Assembly (NCBI GenBank): GCA_026627305.1
Contig: JAPNVD010000005.1
Span: forward strand, 1 to 64,000
Length of the DNA: 64,000 nt
From: Sulfolobaceae archaeon
GTDB lineage: Archaea > Thermoproteota > Thermoprotei_A > Sulfolobales > Sulfolobaceae
Direction: 5' to 3'
Below are positions 11,189-21,483 of the stretch, piece by piece (the stretch's first letter is position 1; each line of letters opens with the position of its first letter). The notes beneath the pieces are model-generated. The model saw nothing but the letters and a program-made list of their open reading frames with translations. It searched no databases and had not been told where the DNA came from. The position numbers were made by a program, and so were the translations under genes.

Positions 11189-11589
11189 ACGCTTCAGTTG
11201 TGATTAAATGGTTTGCTAAAGAGAATTATAGTGAGGAGGCGAACAGGTTAAAGAGGGCTTACGCTGACGGACTAATAGACCTTAATGCACCTTGCATACT
11301 ACCCTTTGAAGTCATCAATGGGTTAAAATACACTTATAGCCTAGGGGAAGTTGAGCTGCTATCCATTTCAAAGATTTTGGAGGATTTCCAAATAAACTAT
11401 TATAACTACTATGATTTTTATGAGGAGCTTGTAAGCCTCTCGTTAAAGTACGGTATTACGATTTATGATTCCGCATATGTAGCTCTAGGAAAGGTCTTGA
11501 ACGATGAAGTCTATACTGCTGACGAGAAGCTATTGAGGAAAGTAAAGGATTTGAGCTTCGTCAAACACATAAAGGATTTTAGGGTATAG
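11176..11589 (+). CDS. vapC: VapC-type PIN-domain toxin
   Basis: AVVDASVVIKWFAKE, LPFEVINGL, ITIYDSAYVALG, YTADEKLL PIN motifs. Confidence 0.88.
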   Translation: MAVVDASVVIKWFAKENYSEEANRLKRAYADGLIDLNAPCILPFEVINGLKYTYSLGEVELLSISKILEDFQINYYNYYDFYEELVSLSLKYGITIYDSAYVALGKVLNDEVYTADEKLLRKVKDLSFVKHIKDFRV

Positions 11590-11623
11590 AAATATTAATT
11601 TACTTGAAGGGAGAGTTTATCTC

Positions 11624-11956
11624 ATGAAAAGAGTTTTAAGGATACCGAGATTTACAAAAGATGGGAAAACTAAAACGTTAGAGTTGTTCGTCGATTCTCC
11701 AACAGTTAATGATAAGGGCTTTCCTCAGGAGGCTAAGTTCTTGTTGGTCATAGATGACGGTAATAATAGAGTAGCCTTCCAGCTTAACCAATCTGAGGCT
11801 GCGTTACTTTACCATAGGTTAAACTATGTCCTAAACGAGGCTGCTAAAGAGTACATAGAGCTAGAAGAGAAAAACAGGAAAAACTACGAGGAGAAAAAGA
11901 GCAAAGCTAAGGAGGAAGAAAAGGAAGAAGATTTTACCTTTGAAGAGGAGGAGTAA
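11624..11956 (+). CDS. Hypothetical protein with Lys/Glu-rich C-terminus
   Basis: 110-aa ORF, good coding character; KKSKAKEEEKEEDFTFEEEE tail. Confidence 0.65.
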   Translation: MKRVLRIPRFTKDGKTKTLELFVDSPTVNDKGFPQEAKFLLVIDDGNNRVAFQLNQSEAALLYHRLNYVLNEAAKEYIELEEKNRKNYEEKKSKAKEEEKEEDFTFEEEE

Positions 11957-12151
11957 GGAGAGAAGTATTATTTTAAGCTACCGCCTCTTCTAGTTAAAGT
12001 CCTTCATCGAGTTAAGGATTCGTGGGAAATATTCTATTTCGTCTACTTGTTCTCATTTACGAGAAATGTAATTAACAATTCTATAGAGTTACATTTTATT
12101 AATACATTTAGATACAAAAAGATTTAAAAATCAAATATTTAGACTTTAAGT

Positions 12152-13828
12152 ATGCAGTACAAATGGGTTGCGTTGAGTAATACAACTATCGGCATTTTGA
12201 TGGCTTCAATAAACGGAACGATTACAATAATTTCCCTTCCTGCAATCTTCAGGGGAATTGACATAAACCCCTTTACATCATTTCAGTACCTATTATGGAT
12301 ATTAATGGGATATAGCGTAGTTACCGCAACACTGTTAGTATCTTTTGGAAGGTTATCTGACATTTACGGTAGGGTGAGGCTTTACAACCTTGGGTTTCTC
12401 ATCTTTACTATAGGCTCTATACTTCTATCAATAACGCCTAACAAGGGTAGCTTAGGAGCTTTAGAACTGATAATATTTAGGATAGTACAAGGTATCGGTG
12501 GAGCTTTCCTGTTCTCTAACAGCGCGGCAATAATCACTGACGCCTTCCCTTACAATGAAAGGGGAAAGGCTTTAGGTATAAACCAGATAGCTGCGTTAGC
12601 TGGCTCCTTAATTGGATTAATACTTGGAGGTATTCTCTCAGTAATTAACTGGAGGTTAGTGTTCTTAGTAAGCGTTCCTGTTGGTATATTTGGTACTATA
12701 TGGAGTTACACTAAGCTTAAGGAGTTAAACAAGCCCAATAGAAGTGAGGGAATAGATTGGTTAGGTAACCTGACCTTTGGTGCAGGTTTAATCTTGATCC
12801 TAGTGGCTATAACGTATGGCTTACTGCCTTATGGCGACTCCCAACTGGGATGGGGGAATCCTTACGTTATTATTTCATTGATAGCAGGTTTTGCATTGAT
12901 CGGGGCATTCATATATGTTGAGACTAAGGTCAAATACCCCATGTTCAGGCTAGAACTATTTAAGAATAGGATGTTCGCAGCCGGCAATTTTGCGAGCTTT
13001 CTTAGGTCAGTGGCTTATGGAGGTCTAATGATAATGTTAGTGATATTCCTCCAGGGTATATGGCTACCATTACATGGTTACAGCTATGCCGAAACTCCAT
13101 TCTGGGCAGGCATATATACTATTCCTCTCATGGTGGGATTTGTAACCATGGGACCCATTAGCGGATGGCTTTCAGATAGGTATGGGGCTAGAGTCCTAGC
13201 AACTCTAGGTATGGTAATAGTTGGTATAGGCTTCCTCTTGTTAACTACACTACCATATAACTTCAGTTATCCAGAGTTCGCGTTGATCATATTCTTTATG
13301 GGTTTAGGTAACGGAATGTTCGCATCACCTAACACAGCATCTATAATGAACAGCGTACCACCAAAGCATAGGGGCGCTGCCTCTGGAATGAGATCAACAC
13401 TTCAAAATACTGGACAAACCATGAGTATAGCGATATTCTTCACTATAGTTATAATATCGTTAGCCTCCACTTTGCCCTCAGCCTTGGCTAATGCAGTTAC
13501 ACAGGCAGGAGCTCCTCAGCTAGCAAGCTTAATGCAGCATGTACCAGTTACCGGTGCACTGTTTGCAGCGTTTTTAGGATACGACCCCGTTAAAACGTTA
13601 ATCTCCTCGCTACCGCCTCAAATAGCCTCTTCTATACCTCCACAGGCAATAGCTACAATGGAACAACGCCCTTGGTTCCCCACAGCTATTGCCCCAGCAT
13701 TCATGCAGGCATTGAGGACTGCGTTCTACATTAGTGCTATAATAACGTTCTTAGCTGCAATTGCATCTGCACTGAGAGGAAAAGTTAGGATTGTAGATGG
13801 TGATCCAAATGCAAACAACGGTAGATGA
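12152..13828 (+). CDS. MFS transporter (DHA2/EmrB-like)
   Basis: 14-TM-like topology; [55 protein letters not shown]. Confidence 0.88.
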   Translation: MQYKWVALSNTTIGILMASINGTITIISLPAIFRGIDINPFTSFQYLLWILMGYSVVTATLLVSFGRLSDIYGRVRLYNLGFLIFTIGSILLSITPNKGSLGALELIIFRIVQGIGGAFLFSNSAAIITDAFPYNERGKALGINQIAALAGSLIGLILGGILSVINWRLVFLVSVPVGIFGTIWSYTKLKELNKPNRSEGIDWLGNLTFGAGLILILVAITYGLLPYGDSQLGWGNPYVIISLIAGFALIGAFIYVETKVKYPMFRLELFKNRMFAAGNFASFLRSVAYGGLMIMLVIFLQGIWLPLHGYSYAETPFWAGIYTIPLMVGFVTMGPISGWLSDRYGARVLATLGMVIVGIGFLLLTTLPYNFSYPEFALIIFFMGLGNGMFASPNTASIMNSVPPKHRGAASGMRSTLQNTGQTMSIAIFFTIVIISLASTLPSALANAVTQAGAPQLASLMQHVPVTGALFAAFLGYDPVKTLISSLPPQIASSIPPQAIATMEQRPWFPTAIAPAFMQALRTAFYISAIITFLAAIASALRGKVRIVDGDPNANNGR

Positions 13829-14243
13829 AAAGGTTCAGGTGTTCAACAATATAATAAAGATATATAGGGCTTTACAGAGGGAGTTAAACAGAAGGCTAGG
13901 TAACCTTAACCTCAACTACCTTGATTTTCTTGTATTGAGGGCTGTAAGTGATGGACCCAAATCTATGATTAGTATTGCAAACAGATATTTCGTAACTCAA
14001 GCATCCATAACATCATCTGTGGATAAGCTAGAAAGCATTGGTGCCGTTAAGAGGACTAGGAGTAAAGAGGATAGAAGGGTGATCCTAGTGGAAATTACTG
14101 AAAAGGGAAAAGAAATATACGATGAAGGAATAAGACTATATAGAGAGCTAGTTGAGGAGATATTAAGGGGTATGAAAGAAGAGGAAGTAAAAGAGCTATT
14201 AGACAAACTAAACTACGTTTTATCTAGATTGGAGAATATATGA
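13797..14243 (+). CDS. MarR family transcriptional regulator
   Basis: [50 protein letters not shown] winged-helix motif; overlaps the MFS gene by 32 nt. Confidence 0.9.
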   Translation: MVIQMQTTVDEKVQVFNNIIKIYRALQRELNRRLGNLNLNYLDFLVLRAVSDGPKSMISIANRYFVTQASITSSVDKLESIGAVKRTRSKEDRRVILVEITEKGKEIYDEGIRLYRELVEEILRGMKEEEVKELLDKLNYVLSRLENI

Positions 14244-14279
14244 AATGAGCGAAGTGATAAGATAAATTTTATCGAGAAA

Positions 14280-14312
14280 ACTCACCCTTTAGGGCAGGGA
14301 GGAGTCAGAGTT
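14280..14312 (+). repeat. Possible IS200/IS605-type right-end / omegaRNA-like remnant
   Basis: CTCACCCTTTAGGGCAGGGAGGAGTCAGAG resembles the CCCTTTAGGGCGGGGAGGAG-type sequence at tnpB 3' ends in archaea; no tnpB ORF adjacent. Confidence 0.35.
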
Positions 14313-14392
14313 AAAGAGAGTAACAGTTTTCGCTGTTATGTCACCATTATCTTCAAATAGCTAGAACGGCTGTTTAGGCATGCATAAGGGCA

Positions 14393-16159
14393 TCAAGATC
14401 TAAGGGTCTTCAGCTCCCTCTTATATGCTTCATCTATAGCCTCTAAAGTCAATACCCCTAGGAACTTGCATTTAGGCTTGCATCCTTCAACAACTGCTAC
14501 CCATCTAGTCCTATAATAGTTCATCACATCTATGGCATGTAACAAGTTAGAGGAAGGGGTTACGTAAGGAGTTCCCACAGTAATATATTTAGCTATAGGA
14601 TCATTGGGATTCGCTTTCTCGATATCCCTAAAATACACTATCCCTATGAACTCCATGTTATCATTTACGACTGGAAGGCTCATCACTAGGTTATCCTCCA
14701 TTAATTTCTTAGCGTTTTCAACTGTATCATTTAACCTCAACATCAATTTCTTGAGCTCGCAAGACGATACTTTGATCCTATCCAGTACTGGTATTTCGTA
14801 TTCAGACTTATGTGCTGGAGACTCCCTTCTAGTGTTTAATTGTGCAGGGTAAATGGTATAGTTACCAGAGACTAGGTAAGAGATCGCTACAGCAATCATC
14901 GCCCCTGGAAGTAACTGGAGGCTTCCAGTCATCTCAGTAACCATTATTAGGACTGATAAAGGCACCTTACCTGCAGCAGCGAAGAAGCTAACCATTCCTA
15001 TTATAATAAAGGGTGCAATACTACTGGCTATATTAGGGAAAAAGTGATGAAATATAAGACCTAGATCGCCGCCAACAAAGGCTCCAATAAATAAGCCTGG
15101 TATAAAAACTCCTGCACTACCTCCAGAGCTAACTGTAAATGATGTAGCAATGATCTTTAAGAAGGGTAGTAGGACTAGTAAAGCAATAATCGGCAATATT
15201 GGAGAGTAAAAGGAGGAGAACTTCCCGTATTCAAGTAGGTTAATCCAGCCCTCCCCAGTTGACAGGACTTCTGGGGCTATGAGTGCTATTAATCCAGCAA
15301 TAGCCCCGCCAATAGCGGGTTTTAGATAGTTAGGGACCCCTTTCATTTTCTTAAAAAGTTCTTCAGTGCCTTCAAGGGATTTAACATAAAGTATTGCTAG
15401 AAGTCCAGTTACAACTCCTATTACCGCATACATTGGAAGCCTTAATGGATTGAAGGGGACTAAATAGTAGCCAAAGATCGGTTGAAAACCTGTAAATAAG
15501 CCAAAGATCGTATAGCCTATTGCTGACGTTATAAGTGCAGGATATATTACATCAGGCTCTAGATCCCTTTTATAGAGGATCTCAGAGGCTAAGAGAGAGC
15601 CTCCAATAGGTGTCTTAAATATTATACCTATCCCAGCGCCTATTCCCACAGCCGCAGCTCTCCTCCTATCTTCCGGTGGCAATCCTAAAAGGTTTAGAAC
15701 TGTTGAGCCCAAGCTAGCTGAATATTGTGCAGCAGGTCCTTCATCACCACCGCTCCCTCCAGAGCCGAGAGTTATAGCTGAAGCAACTATCTTAATTGGT
15801 GATACAATCCACCTGATGTTTCCCTGCCTGTAATGAAAAGCACGTATGCTATCATCAATACCACTGCCAGCAGCCTCTGGAGCTAAAGTATAGACTATAA
15901 GCCCTGTTATTAAACCACCTAAAGCTGTGACCACTGGAATTAGATAGTAACGGCTAGCATGAAATACAAAACTTAAAGTTCCTCCTTCACCAATAGGCAA
16001 AGGGAAAGACATACCTATAATGTCGTTGATAAAGAGATCTGTAAAGATGCTGAGCAGCTCATAAAAGGCCACTGTTACTAAGCCCAATACAACCCCTAAA
16101 ATCGATGCTATTATAAACCATCTCTCGAAATAAGGTAGCTCAGAAATCCTTCTCCTCAT
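14393..16159 (-). CDS. ClC-family chloride channel/transporter with C-terminal CBS domains
   Basis: [55 protein letters not shown]; two CBS repeats at the C-terminus. Confidence 0.92.
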   Translation of the reverse strand: MRRRISELPYFERWFIIASILGVVLGLVTVAFYELLSIFTDLFINDIIGMSFPLPIGEGGTLSFVFHASRYYLIPVVTALGGLITGLIVYTLAPEAAGSGIDDSIRAFHYRQGNIRWIVSPIKIVASAITLGSGGSGGDEGPAAQYSASLGSTVLNLLGLPPEDRRRAAAVGIGAGIGIIFKTPIGGSLLASEILYKRDLEPDVIYPALITSAIGYTIFGLFTGFQPIFGYYLVPFNPLRLPMYAVIGVVTGLLAILYVKSLEGTEELFKKMKGVPNYLKPAIGGAIAGLIALIAPEVLSTGEGWINLLEYGKFSSFYSPILPIIALLVLLPFLKIIATSFTVSSGGSAGVFIPGLFIGAFVGGDLGLIFHHFFPNIASSIAPFIIIGMVSFFAAAGKVPLSVLIMVTEMTGSLQLLPGAMIAVAISYLVSGNYTIYPAQLNTRRESPAHKSEYEIPVLDRIKVSSCELKKLMLRLNDTVENAKKLMEDNLVMSLPVVNDNMEFIGIVYFRDIEKANPNDPIAKYITVGTPYVTPSSNLLHAIDVMNYYRTRWVAVVEGCKPKCKFLGVLTLEAIDEAYKRELKTLRS

Positions 16160-16186
16160 ATTATCTACAATCTGTTACGTTAGAGA

Positions 16187-16957
16187 TTATAAAAATCTAA
16201 CCAATTCGCTTATAGAAGTCAAGAGAAAAACGCTACCTAAAAATAAATAAATCGTTGAAGCCCTCATCTTATTAGCGATTTTTGCAAAATAATAGCCTGA
16301 AATTAGGGCTGAAGCTCCTATTATGAGCGATGCCACAAGGATTGCCTTACCTGACAGAGAATAAGCTATACCACCGCTAGTTGCCGATAAGAACATCGCT
16401 AGTGTTGCAGTTCCAATCATCTGTTTTATATCCATTTCGAAGAGGAGCATCATCAGAGCTATAAACATTATTCCACCACTTGCACCCAAGGTTCCAGTGA
16501 CGAAACCTATCAAAAGGCTTAATGCAAATGCCAAGATAAACCTCAGCTCTTTCCTAATATTTAACCTCCGCTTAACGTTTAACCTGGGATTCCTGGACCT
16601 CTTATATGATATATAAGCCATATAGCTCGTAAAGACTATAAATGCAGCCTGTAAAAGCCTAGAGGGTGTAATGAACGCAAATGCCGCCCCTAATTGTGCA
16701 CCGATGATAGCACCTAGACCTAAAAACGTGGAGATCTTTGCATTAACGTTTCTGTTCTTGAAATAGACAAAAGTAACTGAAGAGGTTGTTATTACATCTA
16801 CCAATAGACTTGAACCTATAGCTTCTTTGAAGTTAAACCCAATAAACGAGAGTGCAGGAACAACTATTAAAACACCGCTAGAACCAGTTATTCCAGTCAG
16901 CGCACCTACAGCTATTCCAATAATTATATAGAGAATTAGAAGTAAACCGTGAACCAC
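16187..16957 (-). CDS. TSUP family sulfite exporter TauE/SafE-like membrane protein
   Basis: GALTGITGSSGVLIVVPAL and GFVTGTLGASGGIMFIALMMLLF duplicated TSUP motifs. Confidence 0.88.
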   Translation of the reverse strand: MVHGLLLILYIIIGIAVGALTGITGSSGVLIVVPALSFIGFNFKEAIGSSLLVDVITTSSVTFVYFKNRNVNAKISTFLGLGAIIGAQLGAAFAFITPSRLLQAAFIVFTSYMAYISYKRSRNPRLNVKRRLNIRKELRFILAFALSLLIGFVTGTLGASGGIMFIALMMLLFEMDIKQMIGTATLAMFLSATSGGIAYSLSGKAILVASLIIGASALISGYYFAKIANKMRASTIYLFLGSVFLLTSISELVRFL

Positions 16958-16993
16958 CTTCTATTTTTCCATTTATTCATATTTAAAGCTATT

Positions 16994-17428
16994 TTAAAAT
17001 ATTATTGAAAGCAGAAAATTCACACCCTCAACAATAATTATACCGCTCAAGACCGGATGCAGTATGAATAAGGGGTTCACCCTTTCAAGAACTCCGAGAA
17101 AAGTTGCAAGTATTGAAGGAGGATGTTCTATATTGGATAAAATTTGAAGCGTATAGGAGATAAAGGAAGCTATAATGGCAAATACAATGCCATACAATCC
17201 TACCAATACAAAAATTACAGCAATAGCACCGCTCAGTAGATATGCCATAATAACTACTATACTCCTGTGTAACCTCCAATCTGGATCTGGATACTTTGTC
17301 GCTGCTGTGGCGAGAAATGGTGGGAGTATAAATGTGGTCTTTGTATATATGGTTAGGACTAAAAGTATTGAAATTGAAATTACTAAATTTAAAATAGCAC
17401 TAATCTTTCTCTTATTGCTTTTTTCCAT
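16994..17428 (-). CDS. HPP family membrane protein
   Basis: 4-TM protein with NIEHPPSILATFLGVLER (HPP motif) and FILPPFLATAATKYPDPDW. Confidence 0.72.
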   Translation of the reverse strand: MEKSNKRKISAILNLVISISILLVLTIYTKTTFILPPFLATAATKYPDPDWRLHRSIVVIMAYLLSGAIAVIFVLVGLYGIVFAIIASFISYTLQILSNIEHPPSILATFLGVLERVNPLFILHPVLSGIIIVEGVNFLLSIIF

Positions 17429-17465
17429 AAAATGATTTCATAAACTTAAATAATTAATCTTATTC

Positions 17466-18308
17466 TCACTCTTCTTCCTCCTCTTTTACAGTCACTTCAA
17501 CCTCCTTCTCCGTTTCCTCTACTGCTTTTCTCATCTCTTCAACTTCTTGTTTATCTAATGGTTGAATCGATACTGAATTAGGAGCTATTTTCAAGTACTT
17601 GTCCCATTGAATGACAATTCCCTCATCTGTTATCTCCATAGGGTGCCTGACCATGGAGATCTTGGTATCCCTCATCTTCCATACTATTATTGACCTATAT
17701 AGCTTACCTTCTATTTCATCAAGGTCTAACCTAATTATTCCATCAACCGCATGTTCTACACCAGGTCCTCCGAATCCTCTTTCAGCTACAGAGACTTGGC
17801 TTACAAATATTGACGTGCACCCTAGACCTGATATTACCCTCTTAAGTGTCATTACTATGCTTCTAGCCATTGCGGGTTTAGTCAAGTAAAGTGTACTTAC
17901 CGAGTCTATAGCCACTCTTGTGGCATTAGTATCCTTAATTGCTTGCCTTAAGACATCAGAAAGCTCCTTAACATCGTCTAGCTGCTTAACTACATACTTC
18001 TCTCTCTGGGCTGTACTGCCATATCCTCCAGTAAAGGCATCAACAATTGCAAACTTTCCATCTTTCTCGAATTTAGTTATGTCCCAATTAAAATGCTTAA
18101 AACTTCTGATTACAGATACTGGATGCTCCTCTAATGTTACGAATACCCCTGACTCTCCCCTTATAAGTCCATTATAAATGAACTGCTTTGCAGCAATGGA
18201 TTTTCCAGTTCCAGGACCTCCTGAGAGCAATACTATACTTCTCTCAGGTATCCCGCCATATAGTATTTCGTCAAGACCTTTAATATAAGTCCTTACTCTA
18301 GGTACCAT
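17466..18308 (-). CDS. KaiC-domain / RadA-paralog ATPase
   Basis: [67 protein letters not shown]. Confidence 0.85.
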   Translation of the reverse strand: MVPRVRTYIKGLDEILYGGIPERSIVLLSGGPGTGKSIAAKQFIYNGLIRGESGVFVTLEEHPVSVIRSFKHFNWDITKFEKDGKFAIVDAFTGGYGSTAQREKYVVKQLDDVKELSDVLRQAIKDTNATRVAIDSVSTLYLTKPAMARSIVMTLKRVISGLGCTSIFVSQVSVAERGFGGPGVEHAVDGIIRLDLDEIEGKLYRSIIVWKMRDTKISMVRHPMEITDEGIVIQWDKYLKIAPNSVSIQPLDKQEVEEMRKAVEETEKEVEVTVKEEEEE

Positions 18309-18406
18309 GGGCTAATATAAAAGAATTAGATACAAAAAGTTAGCTACAATTATTAAGTATATTCTATGATAGAAAAATTCTTATCTAAAAATTTTAAAGA
18401 ATATAT

Positions 18407-18718
18407 ATGCTCTTCCTACTATGGTTTAAGGTGAAACAGCCAGAATCCCTAAATCAAAAACAATTAATGGAAATATGGAAAAGAGAAGCAGAAGCGGCAC
18501 TTCCTGCCGTTAAAGCAGGGAAAATAAAAGGACTCTACAAGGTAAGCGGTAAGAGAGAGGTTGTGGCTATAATTGATGTAAATTCCCATGAAGAGTTAGA
18601 TGAGACACTAGAAACGCTACCGATAATGAGGGAATTGGGACATTCCGTAACTGTAGATGTTGTAGCTATACACCCCTATGAAAACTTCTATGAGTTGATG
18701 AAAAAACTTATCTCATAA
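18407..18718 (+). CDS. Muconolactone isomerase-like (MIase fold) protein
   Basis: LFLLWFKVKQPESLNQKQLMEIWKREAEAALPAVKAGKIKGLYKVSGKREVVAIIDVNSHEELDETLETLPI. Confidence 0.68.
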   Translation: MLFLLWFKVKQPESLNQKQLMEIWKREAEAALPAVKAGKIKGLYKVSGKREVVAIIDVNSHEELDETLETLPIMRELGHSVTVDVVAIHPYENFYELMKKLIS

Positions 18719-18976
18719 AGTTTTTAATAATTTTAAGCTTTTTTATATTAATATTCATCGTGTGTAACTATTAACGCTCTAATACCGCTAATATTCTTGT
18801 ATGAGCTGAAAACAAATATTATGCAATGGTTATAAATTATAAATATTTTAACGAGATCTACAAGTAAATGAAGGTTAGCCCGTCATATTCGTTTATTTAT
18901 TTAATTTTTTAATTTAATTATCCTGATAGATTAGAAGTACATCAGATATTTAAATGACAGAGGGAAGAGTATACAT

Positions 18977-19789
18977 ATGAAAAAACCAATACTCATAGGT
19001 TTGATCTTGTTGATAATCGCAATAACTATTCCTGCATTCGCAATAGCTTATCAAAGATACCAAAGCTACTATTATTCGCCAACTGCTAATTACCAGGGCT
19101 ACTATTCGTCTTTTAATTATAATACCAGTTATGGACAATACTATTATGGTGGCATAGGATATATGTATAGTATGATGCAAAACATGTTCTCTATTATGGG
19201 AGGTTATTATAGGGGAGAATTCGGTAATGGCGAAATCCCCATAAGTCAAGCAATCCAGATGATACACCAAATACCACCTTATGCACACGTATTTCCTAGC
19301 AACGATAGTATTGTTTTCACATCAACTGACATTACCTTAATAGTGCTTGCGATGGGACATGAGAGGGCTATTAACCTAACAGGTTATATACCACCATCTT
19401 ATGCACATGCAGATCATGATGTGTTTGTAATATATGGATTGATAAACCCCACACTGATCATACCTGCAGGTGCAACAGTACAATTAATTTTCATAAATTT
19501 AGATGACAACATGTACCATAATTTTGTGGTTACGACATACCCTCCACCATATCCCTATAACGTTATGCCTGAAACCATGATGGGAGGTATGATGGGTGGT
19601 TACTATTCGGGCTATAGAACCCTATTCTACATGCCGTACATACCTTACGCCAACTACGCACAAGGCTATGCTTATGAATACTCTACAACCTTTGTATTAT
19701 CTAGCCCAGGAACATATTGGTACTTATGCACATACCCTGGTCATGCGGAACTGGGGATGTATGGTGAGTTAATAGTTACAGGTGAATGA
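18977..19789 (+). CDS. Secreted/membrane-anchored cupredoxin (rusticyanin/sulfocyanin-like blue copper protein)
   Basis: N-terminal TM; type-1 Cu ligands NMYHNFVV ... YWYLCTYPGHAELGMYGELIV; Tyr/Met-rich insertions. Confidence 0.82.
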   Translation: MKKPILIGLILLIIAITIPAFAIAYQRYQSYYYSPTANYQGYYSSFNYNTSYGQYYYGGIGYMYSMMQNMFSIMGGYYRGEFGNGEIPISQAIQMIHQIPPYAHVFPSNDSIVFTSTDITLIVLAMGHERAINLTGYIPPSYAHADHDVFVIYGLINPTLIIPAGATVQLIFINLDDNMYHNFVVTTYPPPYPYNVMPETMMGGMMGGYYSGYRTLFYMPYIPYANYAQGYAYEYSTTFVLSSPGTYWYLCTYPGHAELGMYGELIVTGE

Positions 19790-20117
19790 AATGGAGACCT
19801 ATAGGGCATTAGGGTTAATAGGTGCAATCCTGGTAATCGTAATAGGTTTACTGATGTCCATTTTCTTCTTCAGGTTCTATCCTTATCATTTCGGCATGAT
19901 GGGATTCGGAATGATGATGTTTGGCTTCCCATTCTTTTTTGCCCTAATTCCAGGGGTTATGGGATTAATAGGTGCCCTTATTAACGATAAGATTGCTTCT
20001 GGTGTACTGCTTATAATAGCCTCATTCCTCTCTTTGCCAGTGTTTTTTGGAGCTTTTGGAATAGGGTTCGTCCTGATGTTAGTGGGAGGTATACTAGCAC
20101 TAACGAGTAAAAGTTAA
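19782..20117 (+). CDS. Small Met/Phe-rich membrane protein
   Basis: 3-4 TM ORF overlapping the cupredoxin gene by 8 nt (translationally coupled). Confidence 0.65.
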   Translation: MNEMETYRALGLIGAILVIVIGLLMSIFFFRFYPYHFGMMGFGMMMFGFPFFFALIPGVMGLIGALINDKIASGVLLIIASFLSLPVFFGAFGIGFVLMLVGGILALTSKS

Positions 20118-20148
20118 CTTATTTACTAATTCTTTCTCTTTTTAATAT

Positions 20149-20670
20149 GTGCAGTTATTAAATGCTATCTTAGCTGTTCTATACTTTATACCTACAATTA
20201 TCAGTGCCATTACCTCTTATAAACTGTTGAGGTTAGCTATTAAAGTTGGCACAGACGAAATATACTACTTAACTATTGCATTTCTTTTTCTCCTAGGCTT
20301 TAATTTAGTGTCAACTTTTTTCGTGCTGCTTCCCCTCTCTGAAATAACGCTTTATCTTTATTCCTTAGCTAGCCTTCTCCAAGCGTTCTCCTATCTACTT
20401 TTCATTTTCAACTTCCTTGAGGTCAGAAAATCTTTATTCCAATTGATTCCAATAATCCTGTCAGCCTTTTTGCTAGCTGGAGTAGAAGGTTTTCTCCTCG
20501 CTTATTTAACACTAAGGAGAAATAAGATAACTGCTGCTGGCTTTATCTTAGCTAGTATTGCTAACTTCATAGCTTTTATATCCATACTGACCTTCAACCC
20601 GCTACTACTTGTAATCAGTGAGTTCTTCAACGCAATTGGTGTAACGTTACTGAGCGGAGGTGTGATATAA
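20149..20670 (+). CDS. Multi-TM membrane protein, unknown function
   Basis: GTG start; about 6 TM helices; stop overlaps the start of the next gene. Confidence 0.65.
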   Translation: MQLLNAILAVLYFIPTIISAITSYKLLRLAIKVGTDEIYYLTIAFLFLLGFNLVSTFFVLLPLSEITLYLYSLASLLQAFSYLLFIFNFLEVRKSLFQLIPIILSAFLLAGVEGFLLAYLTLRRNKITAAGFILASIANFIAFISILTFNPLLLVISEFFNAIGVTLLSGGVI

Positions 20671-20948
20671 TGCCAAAGAGGAGAAGCAGAGTAGGGATAC
20701 TCTATGATATCTTAGAAGCACTAGAGAGTGGCCCTATGAACCTAACAAACCTGATGTACAAGTCTAACCTTCCATACGATAGGTTTAGGGAAATAATTGA
20801 CGATATGAAGAGGAATGGACTGATAGTGGAAAAAGATGAAGAAGGAGGGAAGAAAGTGTACTATATAACTAAAAAGGGAATGGAAGCGCTCAACGAGTTG
20901 AGAAACGCTAAAAAGGTGCTCAAATCTTTCGGCATTGACCTAGAGTAG
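20670..20948 (+). CDS. Winged-helix DNA-binding protein
   Basis: GILYDILEALESGPMNLTNLMYKSNLPYDRFREIIDDMKRNGLIVEKDEEGGKKVYYITKKGMEAL wHTH motif. Confidence 0.85.
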   Translation: MPKRRSRVGILYDILEALESGPMNLTNLMYKSNLPYDRFREIIDDMKRNGLIVEKDEEGGKKVYYITKKGMEALNELRNAKKVLKSFGIDLE

Positions 20949-21482
20949 TAGCTTCCTAAGTATATCAACCATGACATATGCCAATATACCGTTCATTATA
21001 GCGAACATTATATAGCCTAACAGTACAAACTCCCCTGTTGTATAAGGGGAGAATGGTACTGCAGGTGGCGAATATATTGGAAAATACGCTACAAAAAGCA
21101 CAGCCAATGCGGTGTCACCTATCATGTATAATACAAACAGTGTTACCTTTAACCAATATCCTATAGCCTTTAGAGACGAGCCTAAGAGTAACCCTCCTAA
21201 AAACATGAAGGTGAAATCGATAGCTGTTACGAAAGGATTTATAGCACTTAAGACGAAAAGTTCAGGGTAATGAAATACTATAGCCGGTATAACTCCTATC
21301 AAACCAAATTTACTTCCCTTCAATAGACCATAACCCAAAAGCAAGCCTGAGGCGAACAACGAGTAATGGGCTAACATCAAGGCTACTGGTGTTACTCTAA
21401 TATAGGATAAGACTAAGGGATTGAGGGTAGCGATTAACAAAAGGATTGGGATATAAATAAAAAACTTTGACTTTACCATCAT
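20940..21482 (-). CDS. Membrane protein in sox cluster, unknown
   Basis: 180-aa multi-TM ORF 1 nt downstream of the cytochrome b gene. Confidence 0.65.
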   Translation of the reverse strand: MMVKSKFFIYIPILLLIATLNPLVLSYIRVTPVALMLAHYSLFASGLLLGYGLLKGSKFGLIGVIPAIVFHYPELFVLSAINPFVTAIDFTFMFLGGLLLGSSLKAIGYWLKVTLFVLYMIGDTALAVLFVAYFPIYSPPAVPFSPYTTGEFVLLGYIMFAIMNGILAYVMVDILRKLLL

Positions 21483-21483
21483 G

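Noticed and set aside
18950-19288. 112-aa antisense ORF opposite the cupredoxin
   Set aside because: Lies opposite a convincing coding gene; composition driven by Tyr/Ser codons on the other strand.
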